Assembly (NCBI GenBank): GCA_023386815.1
Contig: JAEWIZ010000019.1
Location: 1 to 64,000 of the forward strand
Reading direction: 5' to 3'
DNA length: 64,000 bases
DNA from: Bacillota bacterium
Lineage (GTDB): Bacteria; Bacillota; Clostridia; Lachnospirales; Lachnospiraceae
The notes beneath the pieces are model-generated. The model was not told where the DNA came from. It searched no databases and saw only the letters and a program-made list of their open reading frames with translations. Numbering within the stretch: position 1 is the stretch's first letter; the number at the start of each line of letters is the position of its first letter. The position numbers were made by a program, and so were the translations under genes. Shown piece by piece: positions 55,153-63,673 of the stretch.

Positions 55153-55181
55153 TTGTAAAAGTTAAGCTCGTCTAGTAAAAT
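55153..55181 (+). promoter_or_regulatory. Candidate promoter of the EF-G paralogue
   Basis: TTGTAA (55153-55158), 17 bp, TAAAAT (55176-55181). It would give a leader of about 370 nt. Confidence 0.4.
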
Positions 55182-55311
55182 ATTAATAGAAGTATTTATG
55201 GGTGACTACAAAGGATTTTCGCATGATAGTGCGTTACACACTTTCAGCCATTTTTACTAGTTGTTTATACAGGAAGTGTCTTATCATCTTATCTTATAGG
55301 AACAAATTAGG

Positions 55312-55485
55312 AGCAATTATAAGTCCCTATAATTGAGACGCACGGCGCTTAAGCAGCGCCATTTATCAAAAGAAAAGCACAACTTCTGATAACATATTTT
55401 ACAGGAGAAAATTATTTTCCTGTAAGCGAGATGTACAGCGTAAGACCTGCGCTTTCATCGGAAGTAAGGTACATCTTCTGATAAC
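55312..55485 (+). ncRNA. Structured leader with two related 59-nt units before EF-G paralogue
   Basis: Four hairpins can be drawn: CAATTATA/TATAATTG (55314-55335), GGCGCT/AGCGCC (55344-55360), TTACAGGA/TCCTGTAA (55399-55425), and GATGTAC/GTACATC (55430-55475) enclosing AGCG/CGCT. Two stretches, about 55335-55393 and 55428-55485, align along their length at roughly 70% and both end in the identical CTTCTGATAAC. This looks like a duplicated RNA element. I do not recognise it as a known riboswitch class. Confidence 0.45.
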
Positions 55486-55559
55486 TTATATTGCGGAATG
55501 TTTTGTTCAGGTTCATTGCCCCAACTACTTACTACTTTCAGAGTATTGGAGGAAATCGT

Positions 55560-57647
55560 ATGAATGTTTACACTTCGGAAAAGATTCGCAATGTTGTTCT
55601 GTTAGGCCACGGTGGCTGTGGCAAGACTACTTTAGTCGAAGCCATGGCGTACACAACTGGAATTACCAAGCGTCAAGGGAAAGTGGAAGAAGGAAATACA
55701 ATCAGTGATTACGACAAAGAAGAACAGAAGAGGCTGTTCTCCATCAGTACCACAGTAGTACCAATTATATTTGAAGACACAAAGATAAACTTCTTGGATA
55801 CACCCGGATATTTCGATTTTGTCGGGGAGGCAGAGGAAGCACTGGCAGTCGCAGATGCAGCAGTTATCGTAATTTCTGCAAAAGCCGGTGTTGAAGTAGG
55901 AACCATTAAGGCATGGGATTTTTGTGAAAAATATCACCTGCCCAGAATTTTCTTTGTAACAGATATGGATGATGACAATGCAAGTTATCGTGAAGTAGTT
56001 GAGAAGTTAACAGACCTTTATGGTAAAAAGATCGCACCGTTTCATATACCGATTAGAGAAAATGAAAAATTTGTTGGATTTGTTAATGTTGTTAAAATGG
56101 AAGGCAGAAAATTTACTGCCGGAAGTAATTATGAGGAATGTGAGATTCCTGATTATAGTCAAGAAAATCTTTCTAAATCCCGTGAGATCTTGCTTGATGC
56201 AGTAGCTGAAACCAGTGAAGAATTAATGGAAAAATATTTTGCTGGTGAGGAGTTTACGCAAGAAGAAATCTCCATGGCACTTAGAAATAATGTGATAGAT
56301 GGTACAGTAGTTCCTGTGATGATGGGATCTGGTCTTCTTGCTCAAGGTACCTCGATGCTGTTACAGGCAATTGAAAAGTATTTCCCTGATCCTACCAGGA
56401 TGAGTATTACAGGTAAAAATATTAAAACCGGGGAAGCATTTAATGCTTCTTATGATGAAAAGAAGCCTTTTAGTGCTCGCGTATTTAAGACAATTGCAGA
56501 TCCTTTTATCGGTAAATTCTCTTTGTTTAAAGTATGCTCTGGTGTAATTAAATCAGACTCCCAGATCTACAATACAAATAAAGAAACAGAAGAAAAGATC
56601 AGTCGTCTCTATGTCCTTCGAGGAAAAGAGCAGATTGAAGTAGAAGAACTCCATGCAGGTGATATCGGAGCTCTCGGTAAATTATCCGATACTTCAACTG
56701 GTGATTCGTTAGCGACAAAGGCAACACCAATCATGTACGACCGAATTGAGGTAGCTATTCCTTATACCTATCAGAGATTTAAAACAAAGAACAAAGGGGA
56801 CGATGACAAGGTATCCCAGGCTCTTGGAAAACTGATGGATGAGGATTTGACACTGAAAGTAGTAAACGACAAGGAGAATAGACAGTCTTTACTGTATGGT
56901 ATTGGTGATCAACAGCTGGATGTGGTAGTAAACAAACTCTTAACTAAGTATAAAGTTGATATTGAGATGATGAAGCCCAGAGTACCCTTCCGTGAAACAC
57001 TACGCAAAAAGGTGCGTGTACAGGGCAAATATAAGAAACAGTCCGGTGGACATGGTCAATATGGTGATGTTCATATTGAATTTGAGCCTTCCGGTGATAA
57101 TGAGATTGCTTATGTTTTTGAAGAAAAGATTTTCGGTGGTTCTGTTCCGAGAAACTATTTCCCCGCAGTAGAAAAAGGTATTGCGGAATCAGTGTTAAAA
57201 GGACCGGTAGCGGGATATCCTGTAGTGGGATTAAAGGCTACCTTAGTGGATGGCTCCTATCATCCCGTTGACTCCTCCGAAATGGCATTTAAGATGGCAA
57301 CCATTCAAGCCTTCAAACAGGGCTTTATGGATGCGTCCCCAGTTCTATTGGAGCCAATTGCATCCTTAAAGGTTGTTGTACCGGATAAATTTACGGGGGA
57401 TATCATGGGCGATTTGAACAAACGCCGTGGACGTGTACTCGGTATGAACCCGCTTCCAGGAGCAAAGCAGGAAATCGTTGCTGATATACCAATGTCCGAA
57501 TTATACGGATATTCCACTGATCTTCGGTCTATGACAGGAGGTAGTGGTGACTATTCCTATGAATTTGCTCGTTATGAGCAGGCTCCATCCGATGTTCAGC
57601 AAAAAGTAATGGAGGAAAATTCCAAGGAAGAACAATCAGAAGAGTAA
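55560..57647 (+). CDS. Elongation factor G-like translational GTPase (EF-G paralogue)
   Basis: A 695-residue paralogue of EF-G. G1 is GHGGCGKTTL, the G2 Thr lies in ISTTVVP, and G3 is DTPGYFDF. G4, normally NKxD, reads VTDMDDDN, so the guanine-specificity Asn-Lys is replaced by Thr-Asp. Domains II-V follow in EF-G order (GHGQYGDVHIEFEP, GSVPRNYFPAVEKGI, VDGSYHPVDSSEMAFK, DLNKRRGRVLGM). It matches the EF-G2-type group better than the housekeeping factor, and no rpsL/rpsG/tuf genes are next to it. The frame opens at 55491, but GGAGG before 55560 fixes the start. A structured leader precedes it, hinting at regulated expression. Confidence 0.88.
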   Translation: MNVYTSEKIRNVVLLGHGGCGKTTLVEAMAYTTGITKRQGKVEEGNTISDYDKEEQKRLFSISTTVVPIIFEDTKINFLDTPGYFDFVGEAEEALAVADAAVIVISAKAGVEVGTIKAWDFCEKYHLPRIFFVTDMDDDNASYREVVEKLTDLYGKKIAPFHIPIRENEKFVGFVNVVKMEGRKFTAGSNYEECEIPDYSQENLSKSREILLDAVAETSEELMEKYFAGEEFTQEEISMALRNNVIDGTVVPVMMGSGLLAQGTSMLLQAIEKYFPDPTRMSITGKNIKTGEAFNASYDEKKPFSARVFKTIADPFIGKFSLFKVCSGVIKSDSQIYNTNKETEEKISRLYVLRGKEQIEVEELHAGDIGALGKLSDTSTGDSLATKATPIMYDRIEVAIPYTYQRFKTKNKGDDDKVSQALGKLMDEDLTLKVVNDKENRQSLLYGIGDQQLDVVVNKLLTKYKVDIEMMKPRVPFRETLRKKVRVQGKYKKQSGGHGQYGDVHIEFEPSGDNEIAYVFEEKIFGGSVPRNYFPAVEKGIAESVLKGPVAGYPVVGLKATLVDGSYHPVDSSEMAFKMATIQAFKQGFMDASPVLLEPIASLKVVVPDKFTGDIMGDLNKRRGRVLGMNPLPGAKQEIVADIPMSELYGYSTDLRSMTGGSGDYSYEFARYEQAPSDVQQKVMEENSKEEQSEE

Positions 57648-57676
57648 TTGCCATTTGCGAAGGAATAGTGTATAAT
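57648..57676 (+). promoter_or_regulatory. Promoter of the purine permease gene
   Basis: TTGCCA (57648-57653), 17 bp, TATAAT (57671-57676). A second set, TTGAAA (57687) with TAATAT (57711), is possible. Both precede the folded leader. Confidence 0.65.
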
Positions 57677-57728
57677 AAGCGCTGTCTTGAAAAAAATAAC
57701 AGGTTTTATGTAATATAATGGATAAAAT

Positions 57729-57814
57729 GGAGGCTTACCTCAGAGAACACCTACAAAGGCGTAGGTTTAGTTGTACGGATTAGAAAACGACAACGATTTA
57801 GAGGAAAAGCCTCC
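57729..57814 (+). ncRNA. Three-way-junction leader of the purine permease (candidate riboswitch)
   Basis: P1 pairs GGAGGCTT (57729-57736) with AAGCCTCC (57807-57814), extended by CCTC/GAGG (57738-57741 with 57801-57804). P2 pairs CCTAC (57750-57754) with GTAGG (57761-57765), and P3 pairs GTTGT (57770-57774) with ACAAC (57790-57794). The architecture and the permease downstream recall purine riboswitches, but the junction bases do not match the purine aptamer consensus. Possibly an unrecognised class. Confidence 0.5.
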
Positions 57815-57946
57815 TACCTATGCCATTTGCTAACGAAATATTTCGAAAAAAAGAAATGCTGTATAAGCCGTAGGGCTGGGATGTATATCAAGGGGATCTT
57901 TAAGGATTACTCTTTTTATAAAATAATATTAAAAAGGAGAGTTTAT

Positions 57947-59365
57947 ATGGAAAAGTTTTTTAAACTGAAGGAGAATGGGACGACTGTTTCCACAGAGGTA
58001 ATGGCGGGCTTGACCACGTTCTTTGCTATGGCTTACATTATCTTCGTAAATCCTCAGATGCTGTCTCAGACTGGAGTACCATACGGTGCGGTATTTTTGG
58101 CTACAATCATCGCATCTGTAGCGGGAACCCTGGTAATGGGACTCTTTGCAAATGTACCTTATGCTCAGGCACCTGGTATGGGTTTAAATGCTTTCTTTAC
58201 CTATACGGTAGTATTTGCACTTGGCTTTTCATGGCAGCAGGCGTTAGCAATGGTATTCTTATGTGGTCTTATTAATGTTGTTATTACGGTTACAAAGATC
58301 CGTAAATTAATCATTAAAGCAATACCTGAGAGCCTACAGCACGCTATCGGTGGTGGTATCGGTGTGTTCATCGCATACATCGGTATTAAAGATGCAGGCT
58401 TACTAACATTTACATCAGATCCTGGTAAAAATATTGTATTAGATAGCGGAACAGTAATCGCGGACAGCAGTATTGTTCCTGCATTATCTGAATTTACATC
58501 CCCAGCACTTATTCTTGCACTCATCGGTATTATTATTACCTTCGCACTTTTAGTTAAAAAGGTAAAAGGTTCCATCTTTATTAGTATCGTTGCGACTACC
58601 CTTATTGGTATTCCTATGGGTGTTACTAATATTAGCAGTGGCGTGGCTACTTCCGGTCTTGGTGAATCCTTTACCGCGCTGGGAACTACCATTGGTGCAG
58701 CCTTCGGTAGTGAGGGTATGTTATCCTTCTTTGACGATCCAGCAAAGATTCCTTTGATTCTTATGACTATATTTGCCTTCAGTTTATCAGATACCTTTGA
58801 TACCATTGGTACCTTCATTGGTACCGGTAGAAGATCCGGTATCTTTGATGCAAATGATGAGAAGGCACTGGAAACAGGCTCTGGCTTTGCTTCTAAGATG
58901 GATAGAGCATTATTTGCAGACTCCATCGCAACCAGCATCGGTGCAATCTTTGGTACTTCTAATACAACAACCTATGTTGAGAGTGCAGCTGGTATTGAAG
59001 CTGGCGGCCGTACCGGTTTAACCTCCGTAGTAACCGCAGCATGCTTTGTAATCAGTATGTTCCTTGCACCTATCGTAGGTATTGTTCCTACTCAGGCAAC
59101 AGCTCCGGCATTAATTGCAGTTGGTGTTATGATGTTATCTTCGTTCGCAGATGTGAAGTGGACAGATCTTGAAGATGCTATTCCTGCATTCTTTGCAGCA
59201 ATCTTTATGGGCTTCTGCTACAGCATCTCCTATGGTATCGCAGGCGGATTTATCTTCTACTGCATCGTTAAGATCGTAAAAGGTAAAGCGAAAGAGATCA
59301 GCCCGGTTATCTGGGTAGCAACAGCATTATTTATTGCCAACTTTGCAATCCTTGCAATTATCTAA
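57947..59365 (+). CDS. NCS2-family purine permease (AzgA/guanine-hypoxanthine type)
   Basis: A 472-residue membrane transporter with about 12-14 helices. VMAGLTTFFAMAYIIFVNPQ at the N-terminus and LFADSIATSIGAIFGTSNTTTYVESAAGIEAGGRTGL in the middle (read in parts) are diagnostic of the AzgA-type branch of NCS2, which imports guanine, hypoxanthine or adenine with protons. QAPGMGLNAFFTY is the conserved helix-3 motif. A longer frame from 57827 runs through leader RNA and is not used; AAGGAG lies 9 bp before ATG 57947. A terminator follows. Confidence 0.93.
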   Translation: MEKFFKLKENGTTVSTEVMAGLTTFFAMAYIIFVNPQMLSQTGVPYGAVFLATIIASVAGTLVMGLFANVPYAQAPGMGLNAFFTYTVVFALGFSWQQALAMVFLCGLINVVITVTKIRKLIIKAIPESLQHAIGGGIGVFIAYIGIKDAGLLTFTSDPGKNIVLDSGTVIADSSIVPALSEFTSPALILALIGIIITFALLVKKVKGSIFISIVATTLIGIPMGVTNISSGVATSGLGESFTALGTTIGAAFGSEGMLSFFDDPAKIPLILMTIFAFSLSDTFDTIGTFIGTGRRSGIFDANDEKALETGSGFASKMDRALFADSIATSIGAIFGTSNTTTYVESAAGIEAGGRTGLTSVVTAACFVISMFLAPIVGIVPTQATAPALIAVGVMMLSSFADVKWTDLEDAIPAFFAAIFMGFCYSISYGIAGGFIFYCIVKIVKGKAKEISPVIWVATALFIANFAILAII

Positions 59366-59390
59366 GGAATTATTTAAAATAATATAAATA

Positions 59391-59429
59391 AAAAAAGATG
59401 AGATAATTTCGGTTATCTCATCTTTTTTT
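59391..59429 (+). terminator. Terminator of the purine permease gene
   Basis: AAAAAAGATGAGATAA pairs with TTATCTCATCTTTTTTT around a short TTTCGG-type loop. Confidence 0.9.
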
Positions 59430-59582
59430 ACTTTTTATTATTTAAATTACTTAAAATTTAATTAGAAATATGGAAATAGTATGGAAACCAATCATCTATT
59501 ATAGTAGAATGGTATATAAAATAAGCTGATAGGATCAGGTAATACTTTGAAAGCCTGACCTGTTTTGAAAGGAGTTGCCGTA

Positions 59583-60026
59583 ATGTCAAAGATACCGCAA
59601 GAGAGAAAGGCACTTTACTATGTGGGGATGGGCATGATGGTTCTTGGATTTATCCTTTTCTTTTCTGTATTTCTTTCAGTAGGATGTATGATGAGCAATC
59701 CCATGGAATTTCGTGTACCACCATTTGGGAACGCAGTAGTAGGTTTTATATTAATTTTTATTGGAAGTTTGTTACAAAGGATAGGTGCTAGAGGTGCAGC
59801 AGGTTCTGGAATGATCCTCGATCCTGATAGAGCAAGAGATGATCTTAAGCCCTATAATGAGGCAATGGGTGGAATGATTAATGATGTAATCAGTAACGTC
59901 GATGTGCTTGATGACATGGTAAAGAAACCAGATGAAAAAGAAGTAATAAAAATCCGTTGCAGAAACTGTCAGAGCTTAAATGACGAGGATGCGAAATTCT
60001 GCAAAAGCTGCGGACAAATGCTTTAA
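59583..60026 (+). CDS. Membrane protein with C-terminal zinc ribbon
   Basis: A 147-residue protein with two membrane helices (about 12-36 and 50-68), a soluble linker, and a C-terminal zinc ribbon with CRNCQSLNDEDAKFCKSCG: two CxxC pairs 12 residues apart that should bind one zinc ion. Such zinc-ribbon tails occur in many uncharacterised clostridial membrane proteins. AAAGGAG stands 8 bp before ATG 59583; an in-frame TTG at 59565 overlaps that site and is not used. Function unknown; it precedes the DUF4153 gene in the same direction. Confidence 0.82.
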   Translation: MSKIPQERKALYYVGMGMMVLGFILFFSVFLSVGCMMSNPMEFRVPPFGNAVVGFILIFIGSLLQRIGARGAAGSGMILDPDRARDDLKPYNEAMGGMINDVISNVDVLDDMVKKPDEKEVIKIRCRNCQSLNDEDAKFCKSCGQML

Positions 60027-60209
60027 TCTTTTCATGTTTCTGGCTACTTTGATTTAACCATGTAGTAAAAAGATTAAAATTTGTTATACTTTCCTTATAG
60101 ATACTAATGTTTATTTAGACGATGGAACAATGTAGTTATTTCAATCGTCTAAGATATAGGTAACACATTTTGTCTACATGATTCACTTTGTAGAGAGGAG
60201 GAATGTGAA

Positions 60210-61979
60210 ATGAAGCTATTTGTTAAGGTACAAGAACAAGGGAAGGGTATTGTAAATACGATATACCGCTTTCCAATCACGATTCTATTTCTTTTTTTAA
60301 CAGCAATATTAGGGATCATGGCTATCAGCCAGGAAGATTTTGTAGCATACAATAAATTTATGATAAGCTTTGTATTAGGGGCTGCTATTTATATTGTCTT
60401 ACAAATGATCTATGAGAGATTCCTTCATAAACCAAGGATACGCTATATTTTTATGGTGATACCGCTTATACTTGCAGGGATCTATTATCTTATCATCAAA
60501 GACCTGAATTTTGATATTAAGGTCAGTATTCGAACGATTGTATTATTTTTTATTTTGTTAATTGCCTTCTTATGGGTACCGGTGATAAAAAACAGGATTA
60601 ATTTCAACCAGAGTTTTATGGCAGCTTTTAAAGGGTTTTTTATGGCAGTATTGTTTAGCGGATTATTGTTTCTTGGTATCCTGTTAATTCTAGGCACAAC
60701 AGATATGTTAATCCTTAACGTGGATGATAAAGCTTATGCATATGCAGCAAACATTATTTTCGTACTTTTCTTTCCAATTTATTTCCTGAGTATGATACCT
60801 GCCTATCCACAGGAGGGATTCGAGGAATCGGAGGATCGTCAAGAGTTACTGATGAAGTTAGTAACGCCGGGGCGTTTTCTGGAAGTATTGATCTCTTATA
60901 TAGCGATTCCGATAGCAACGGTATTTACGGTCATATTACTACTCTATATTCTGATGAATATTAGGGGAGACTTTTGGACGGATAACTTAATGGAGCCGTT
61001 ATTAGTGTCCTATTCCATTGTTGTAATTGTAGTATATTTATTAGCGAGTACGGTAACAAATGCGATTACTAAGTATTTTAGAGTCGTATTCCCTAAGGTT
61101 TTACTGCTGGTAGTGCTGTTTCAAACAATATCCTCGGTATTAAGGATTCAGGAGGATGGAATTACTTATGGAAGGTATTATGTGATTATGTTTGGAGTGT
61201 TTGCCATCATTGCAAGTACATGGTTTTGTATAAAACCGGTGCAGAGCAATGGTGTCATTGCACCGGTTCTAATCGTTTTATCCATCGTTTCCATATTACC
61301 TTTTGTGAATGCATTTTCTGTGAGTAAAGCGAATCAGACGAGTCGTTTAGTCAATGCTCTTGAGAGAAATGATATGTTTGATCATGATAAAATCACTCCA
61401 AGGTCAGATATTTCCAAGGAAGATCAGGAGACAATAATAAGTTCGGTGAGATATCTTTCCAGAATGGAATATACAAAGGAGATCAATTGGCTAAGGGATT
61501 ACTATAAGAATAATAACTTTGAGAAATCTTTTGGTTTTCCGGAGTATGCAGTTGATGATCCGGCAAAGGAAAGTAATTATGTTTCAGTCGTTCGAAAACA
61601 AGCAACACCAATTTCTGTAGCTGGTTACGAATTCATGACACGGTTATATATCTATGACAAAAATATGGATACCGTGTTTGGCAACTATGAAGTTGATGGC
61701 AAAAAATATACGTTAAGCTTAGTTAGTTCATCGAAAGATCAGCAGGATATTATGCTAAAGGATGGGGAGCAAGAGGTTATGCGCTTTCCTTTGAATCAAC
61801 TCTTTTCCAAATATGAAGATGAAAATGGAAGTAAGGAACTAGATACCTCTGAGCTGACCTTTACCGAGGAAAATGAAAAGGCAGCTATCACAGTAGTTGC
61901 TGAATCCATTAATATTAATATCTGGAAGGATGAAAAAAGTCAGCAAGCGGATATTACAATTCTGGTTAAGCTTAAATAG
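60210..61979 (+). CDS. DUF4153 polytopic membrane protein
   Basis: A 589-residue protein with about 11 hydrophobic segments in the first 370 residues (IYRFPITILFLFLTAILGIM at the start) and a soluble C-terminal region of about 200 residues (DMFDHDKITPRSDISKEDQE; MTRLYIYDKNMDTVFGNYEV). The overall layout and the RFPIT start fit DUF4153, a family of unknown function. GAGGAGGAATG precedes the ATG. It is the second protein of this broad type in the window (compare 1141-2775), but the two share little obvious sequence. No terminator was found directly after it. Confidence 0.78.
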   Translation: MKLFVKVQEQGKGIVNTIYRFPITILFLFLTAILGIMAISQEDFVAYNKFMISFVLGAAIYIVLQMIYERFLHKPRIRYIFMVIPLILAGIYYLIIKDLNFDIKVSIRTIVLFFILLIAFLWVPVIKNRINFNQSFMAAFKGFFMAVLFSGLLFLGILLILGTTDMLILNVDDKAYAYAANIIFVLFFPIYFLSMIPAYPQEGFEESEDRQELLMKLVTPGRFLEVLISYIAIPIATVFTVILLLYILMNIRGDFWTDNLMEPLLVSYSIVVIVVYLLASTVTNAITKYFRVVFPKVLLLVVLFQTISSVLRIQEDGITYGRYYVIMFGVFAIIASTWFCIKPVQSNGVIAPVLIVLSIVSILPFVNAFSVSKANQTSRLVNALERNDMFDHDKITPRSDISKEDQETIISSVRYLSRMEYTKEINWLRDYYKNNNFEKSFGFPEYAVDDPAKESNYVSVVRKQATPISVAGYEFMTRLYIYDKNMDTVFGNYEVDGKKYTLSLVSSSKDQQDIMLKDGEQEVMRFPLNQLFSKYEDENGSKELDTSELTFTEENEKAAITVVAESININIWKDEKSQQADITILVKLK

Positions 61980-62143
61980 TATAAGGATGGTTGTAAAAAG
62001 TAATGATAAAGAAGGGATGCAATAACATCCTGATTTTGGGGCTGGATCAATCTGTTTTATGGAAGAAATTTACTGAAAAGCAGATGAGTCTGGCCTTATT
62101 TTAAGACTACAATAGATTCATAGCTGGTAAAATATGATTTCAA
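61980..62143. other. Intergenic region upstream of the lysine riboswitch
   Basis: No gene or terminator hairpin with a clear T run was seen. Confidence 0.35.
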
Positions 62144-62172
62144 TTGACAGAGAAGAAATGATGTTGTAATAT
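62144..62172 (+). promoter_or_regulatory. Promoter of the lysine riboswitch transcript
   Basis: TTGACA (62144-62149), 17 bp, TAATAT (62167-62172); a TATAAT overlaps at 62170-62175. Confidence 0.75.
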
Positions 62173-62202
62173 AATAGCATAATTTAATAAGACCTCACTA
62201 AA

Positions 62203-62346
62203 GACGGTGAGGTAGAGGCGCGGTATGAAACAGTCTGTAGAAGAGCTTGAGCAGCAATGAGGCTACAGAGAAGGGAGTATCGCCGAAGCGGATAATACGC
62301 TCAGTATTATTTTGCTGGGGCTGCAGTGAATAATTGCAGAACTGTC
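62203..62346 (+). ncRNA. Lysine riboswitch (L-box) aptamer
   Basis: The conserved parts of the lysine aptamer occur in order: GGTGAGGTAGAGGCGC (62206-62221), AGAAGGGAGTATCGCCGAAGC (about 62269 on, read in parts), GCTGGGGCTGCA (62314-62325), and the closing AACTGTC. P1 forms between GACGGT (62203-62208) and ACTGTC (62341-62346). The terminator at 62420 and an alternative pairing of ATCTCAG (about 62380) with CTGAGAT (62421-62427) make the expression platform. When lysine is bound, the downstream transporter should be switched off. Confidence 0.9.
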
Positions 62347-62419
62347 CAAGCGGGCTACCCGGCTTGCTTGGTTGTGCTATCTCAGAATGGGATTTTGGGG
62401 TCTTGGGCTAAAATAATCA

Positions 62420-62443
62420 CCTGAGATAATCTCAGGTTTTTTT
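62420..62443 (+). terminator. Riboswitch-controlled intrinsic terminator
   Basis: CCTGAGA (62420-62426), TAA loop, TCTCAGG (62430-62436), then seven T, 36 bp before the transporter gene. Confidence 0.9.
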
Positions 62444-62478
62444 ATTGTAAAAAACTTAATAAAATGGAGGAAAGATTT

Positions 62479-63291
62479 ATGAAAAGAAGAATATCAATTC
62501 TAATGATGCTTACAATTACCATGATGCTCTTATTTACCGGCTGTGGTACAAAAGAAGACAATACCTTCCGTGTAGGAATGGAGTGCGGATATGCACCATT
62601 TAACTGGACTCAGAGTGATAATTCGAATGGTGCAGTGGCTATTGAAGGAAGCCAAGATTTTGCTGGCGGTTATGATGTTGAGATTGCAAAGAAAATTGCA
62701 GAAGGTCTCGGTAAGAAGCTTGTGATTGTTAAGACAGAATGGGATGGTCTGGTACCTGCTTTAACCTCTGGAAAAATAGATGCAATTATTGCAGGTATGT
62801 CACCTACAGAAGAGAGAAAGCAGACGATAGACTTTACAGATAATTACTATAAATCTGACCTGGTAATGGTGGTATTAAAAGGCGGAGCTTACGAGAAGGC
62901 AACTTCCATTCAGGATTTCTCCGGAGCAAAGATTACAGCACAGTTAAATACCTTCCACTATTCCGTAATTGATCAGATTCAGGATGTTCAAAAGCTAACA
63001 GCAATGGACAATTTCCCAGCAATGAGAGTTGCTCTGGAATCCGGTATCATCGACGGATATGTATCTGAGCGTCCAGAAGGTGTAAGTGCTACCTCTGCAA
63101 ATGATAAATATGCAATGGTAGAATTTACAGAAGGCTTCCAAACCTCAGAGGATGACACAGCTATCGCAGTTGGTATTAAAAAGGGAAGTGAAATAACCGC
63201 TAAAATTAATGAAGTTTTAGCAGGAGTATCTGAGGATGATCGTTTATCAATCATGGATACAGCGATTGCAAATCAGCCAGCAGCAGAATAA
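62479..63291 (+). CDS. Amino-acid ABC transporter binding lipoprotein, probably lysine
   Basis: A 270-residue lipoprotein with signal peptide and lipobox LFTGC (Cys at about residue 22), then a family-3 solute-binding fold: FRVGMECGYAPFNW, GYDVEIAKKIAEGLGKKLVIV, WDGLVPALTSGKIDAIIAGM, SPTEERKQTIDFTDNYY. This fold binds polar amino acids. The lysine riboswitch upstream makes lysine the likely cargo. GGAGGAAAG stands before ATG 62479; the frame begins with another ATG at 62464 that overlaps the ribosome site. The permease gene follows after 380 bp. Confidence 0.93.
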   Translation: MKRRISILMMLTITMMLLFTGCGTKEDNTFRVGMECGYAPFNWTQSDNSNGAVAIEGSQDFAGGYDVEIAKKIAEGLGKKLVIVKTEWDGLVPALTSGKIDAIIAGMSPTEERKQTIDFTDNYYKSDLVMVVLKGGAYEKATSIQDFSGAKITAQLNTFHYSVIDQIQDVQKLTAMDNFPAMRVALESGIIDGYVSERPEGVSATSANDKYAMVEFTEGFQTSEDDTAIAVGIKKGSEITAKINEVLAGVSEDDRLSIMDTAIANQPAAE

Positions 63292-63323
63292 GTATCCTGG
63301 TATTTTAGATGAACTTATTAAGG

Positions 63324-63367
63324 ATAGGTTGTCCAAAAGCGAGAATTTATTTTTGGACAGCCTATTT
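63324..63367 (+). terminator. Partial terminator between binding protein and permease genes
   Basis: ATAGGTTGTCCAAAA (63324-63338) pairs with TTTTTGGACAGCCTAT (63350-63365) followed by TTT. Likely lowers permease expression relative to binding protein. The remaining 300 bp to the permease gene hold no ORF; a TATAAT at about 63433 might be a second promoter. Confidence 0.65.
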
Positions 63368-63673
63368 TAAGGAGAATGAGCCATTACGTTACATATGAAC
63401 TTATGACAAATGAATTTATCCCAATGAAGTAATACATAGAGTATAATAAAATTCATTTATCATAAATTCATATCATCAAAATGATCATTGTTGTTTTGAG
63501 ATTCAAGGTGTTAGCTATTAGATGTGGCCTTTGAATATAAGTAAGGGTAAATTCTGATAACTTTTATCATGACAGATGATTGAAAAGCAACAAATATGAT
63601 TTATAATAAAAGAGGATTATAGTATGATTAATTACACAGTTAAGTGTACATATAGGAAAGGTATGGTGTTCTT

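Larger units (their letters stand above)
54903..55311. other. Divergent intergenic region between aroF and the EF-G paralogue
   Basis: Holds the aroF promoter on the minus strand, a weaker plus-strand promoter at 55153-55181 and a small hairpin (CGCA tgatag TGCG near 55220). The aroF leader of about 145 nt shows no T-box or other known riboswitch. Confidence 0.45.

Noticed and set aside
57721..57820. Purine (xpt-type) riboswitch
   Set aside because: The three-way junction is present, but the conserved junction strings of that class are absent.
58201..58938. 245-codon minus-strand frame
   Set aside because: Lies wholly inside the purine permease gene on the opposite strand; its length is a by-product of the permease's codon bias.
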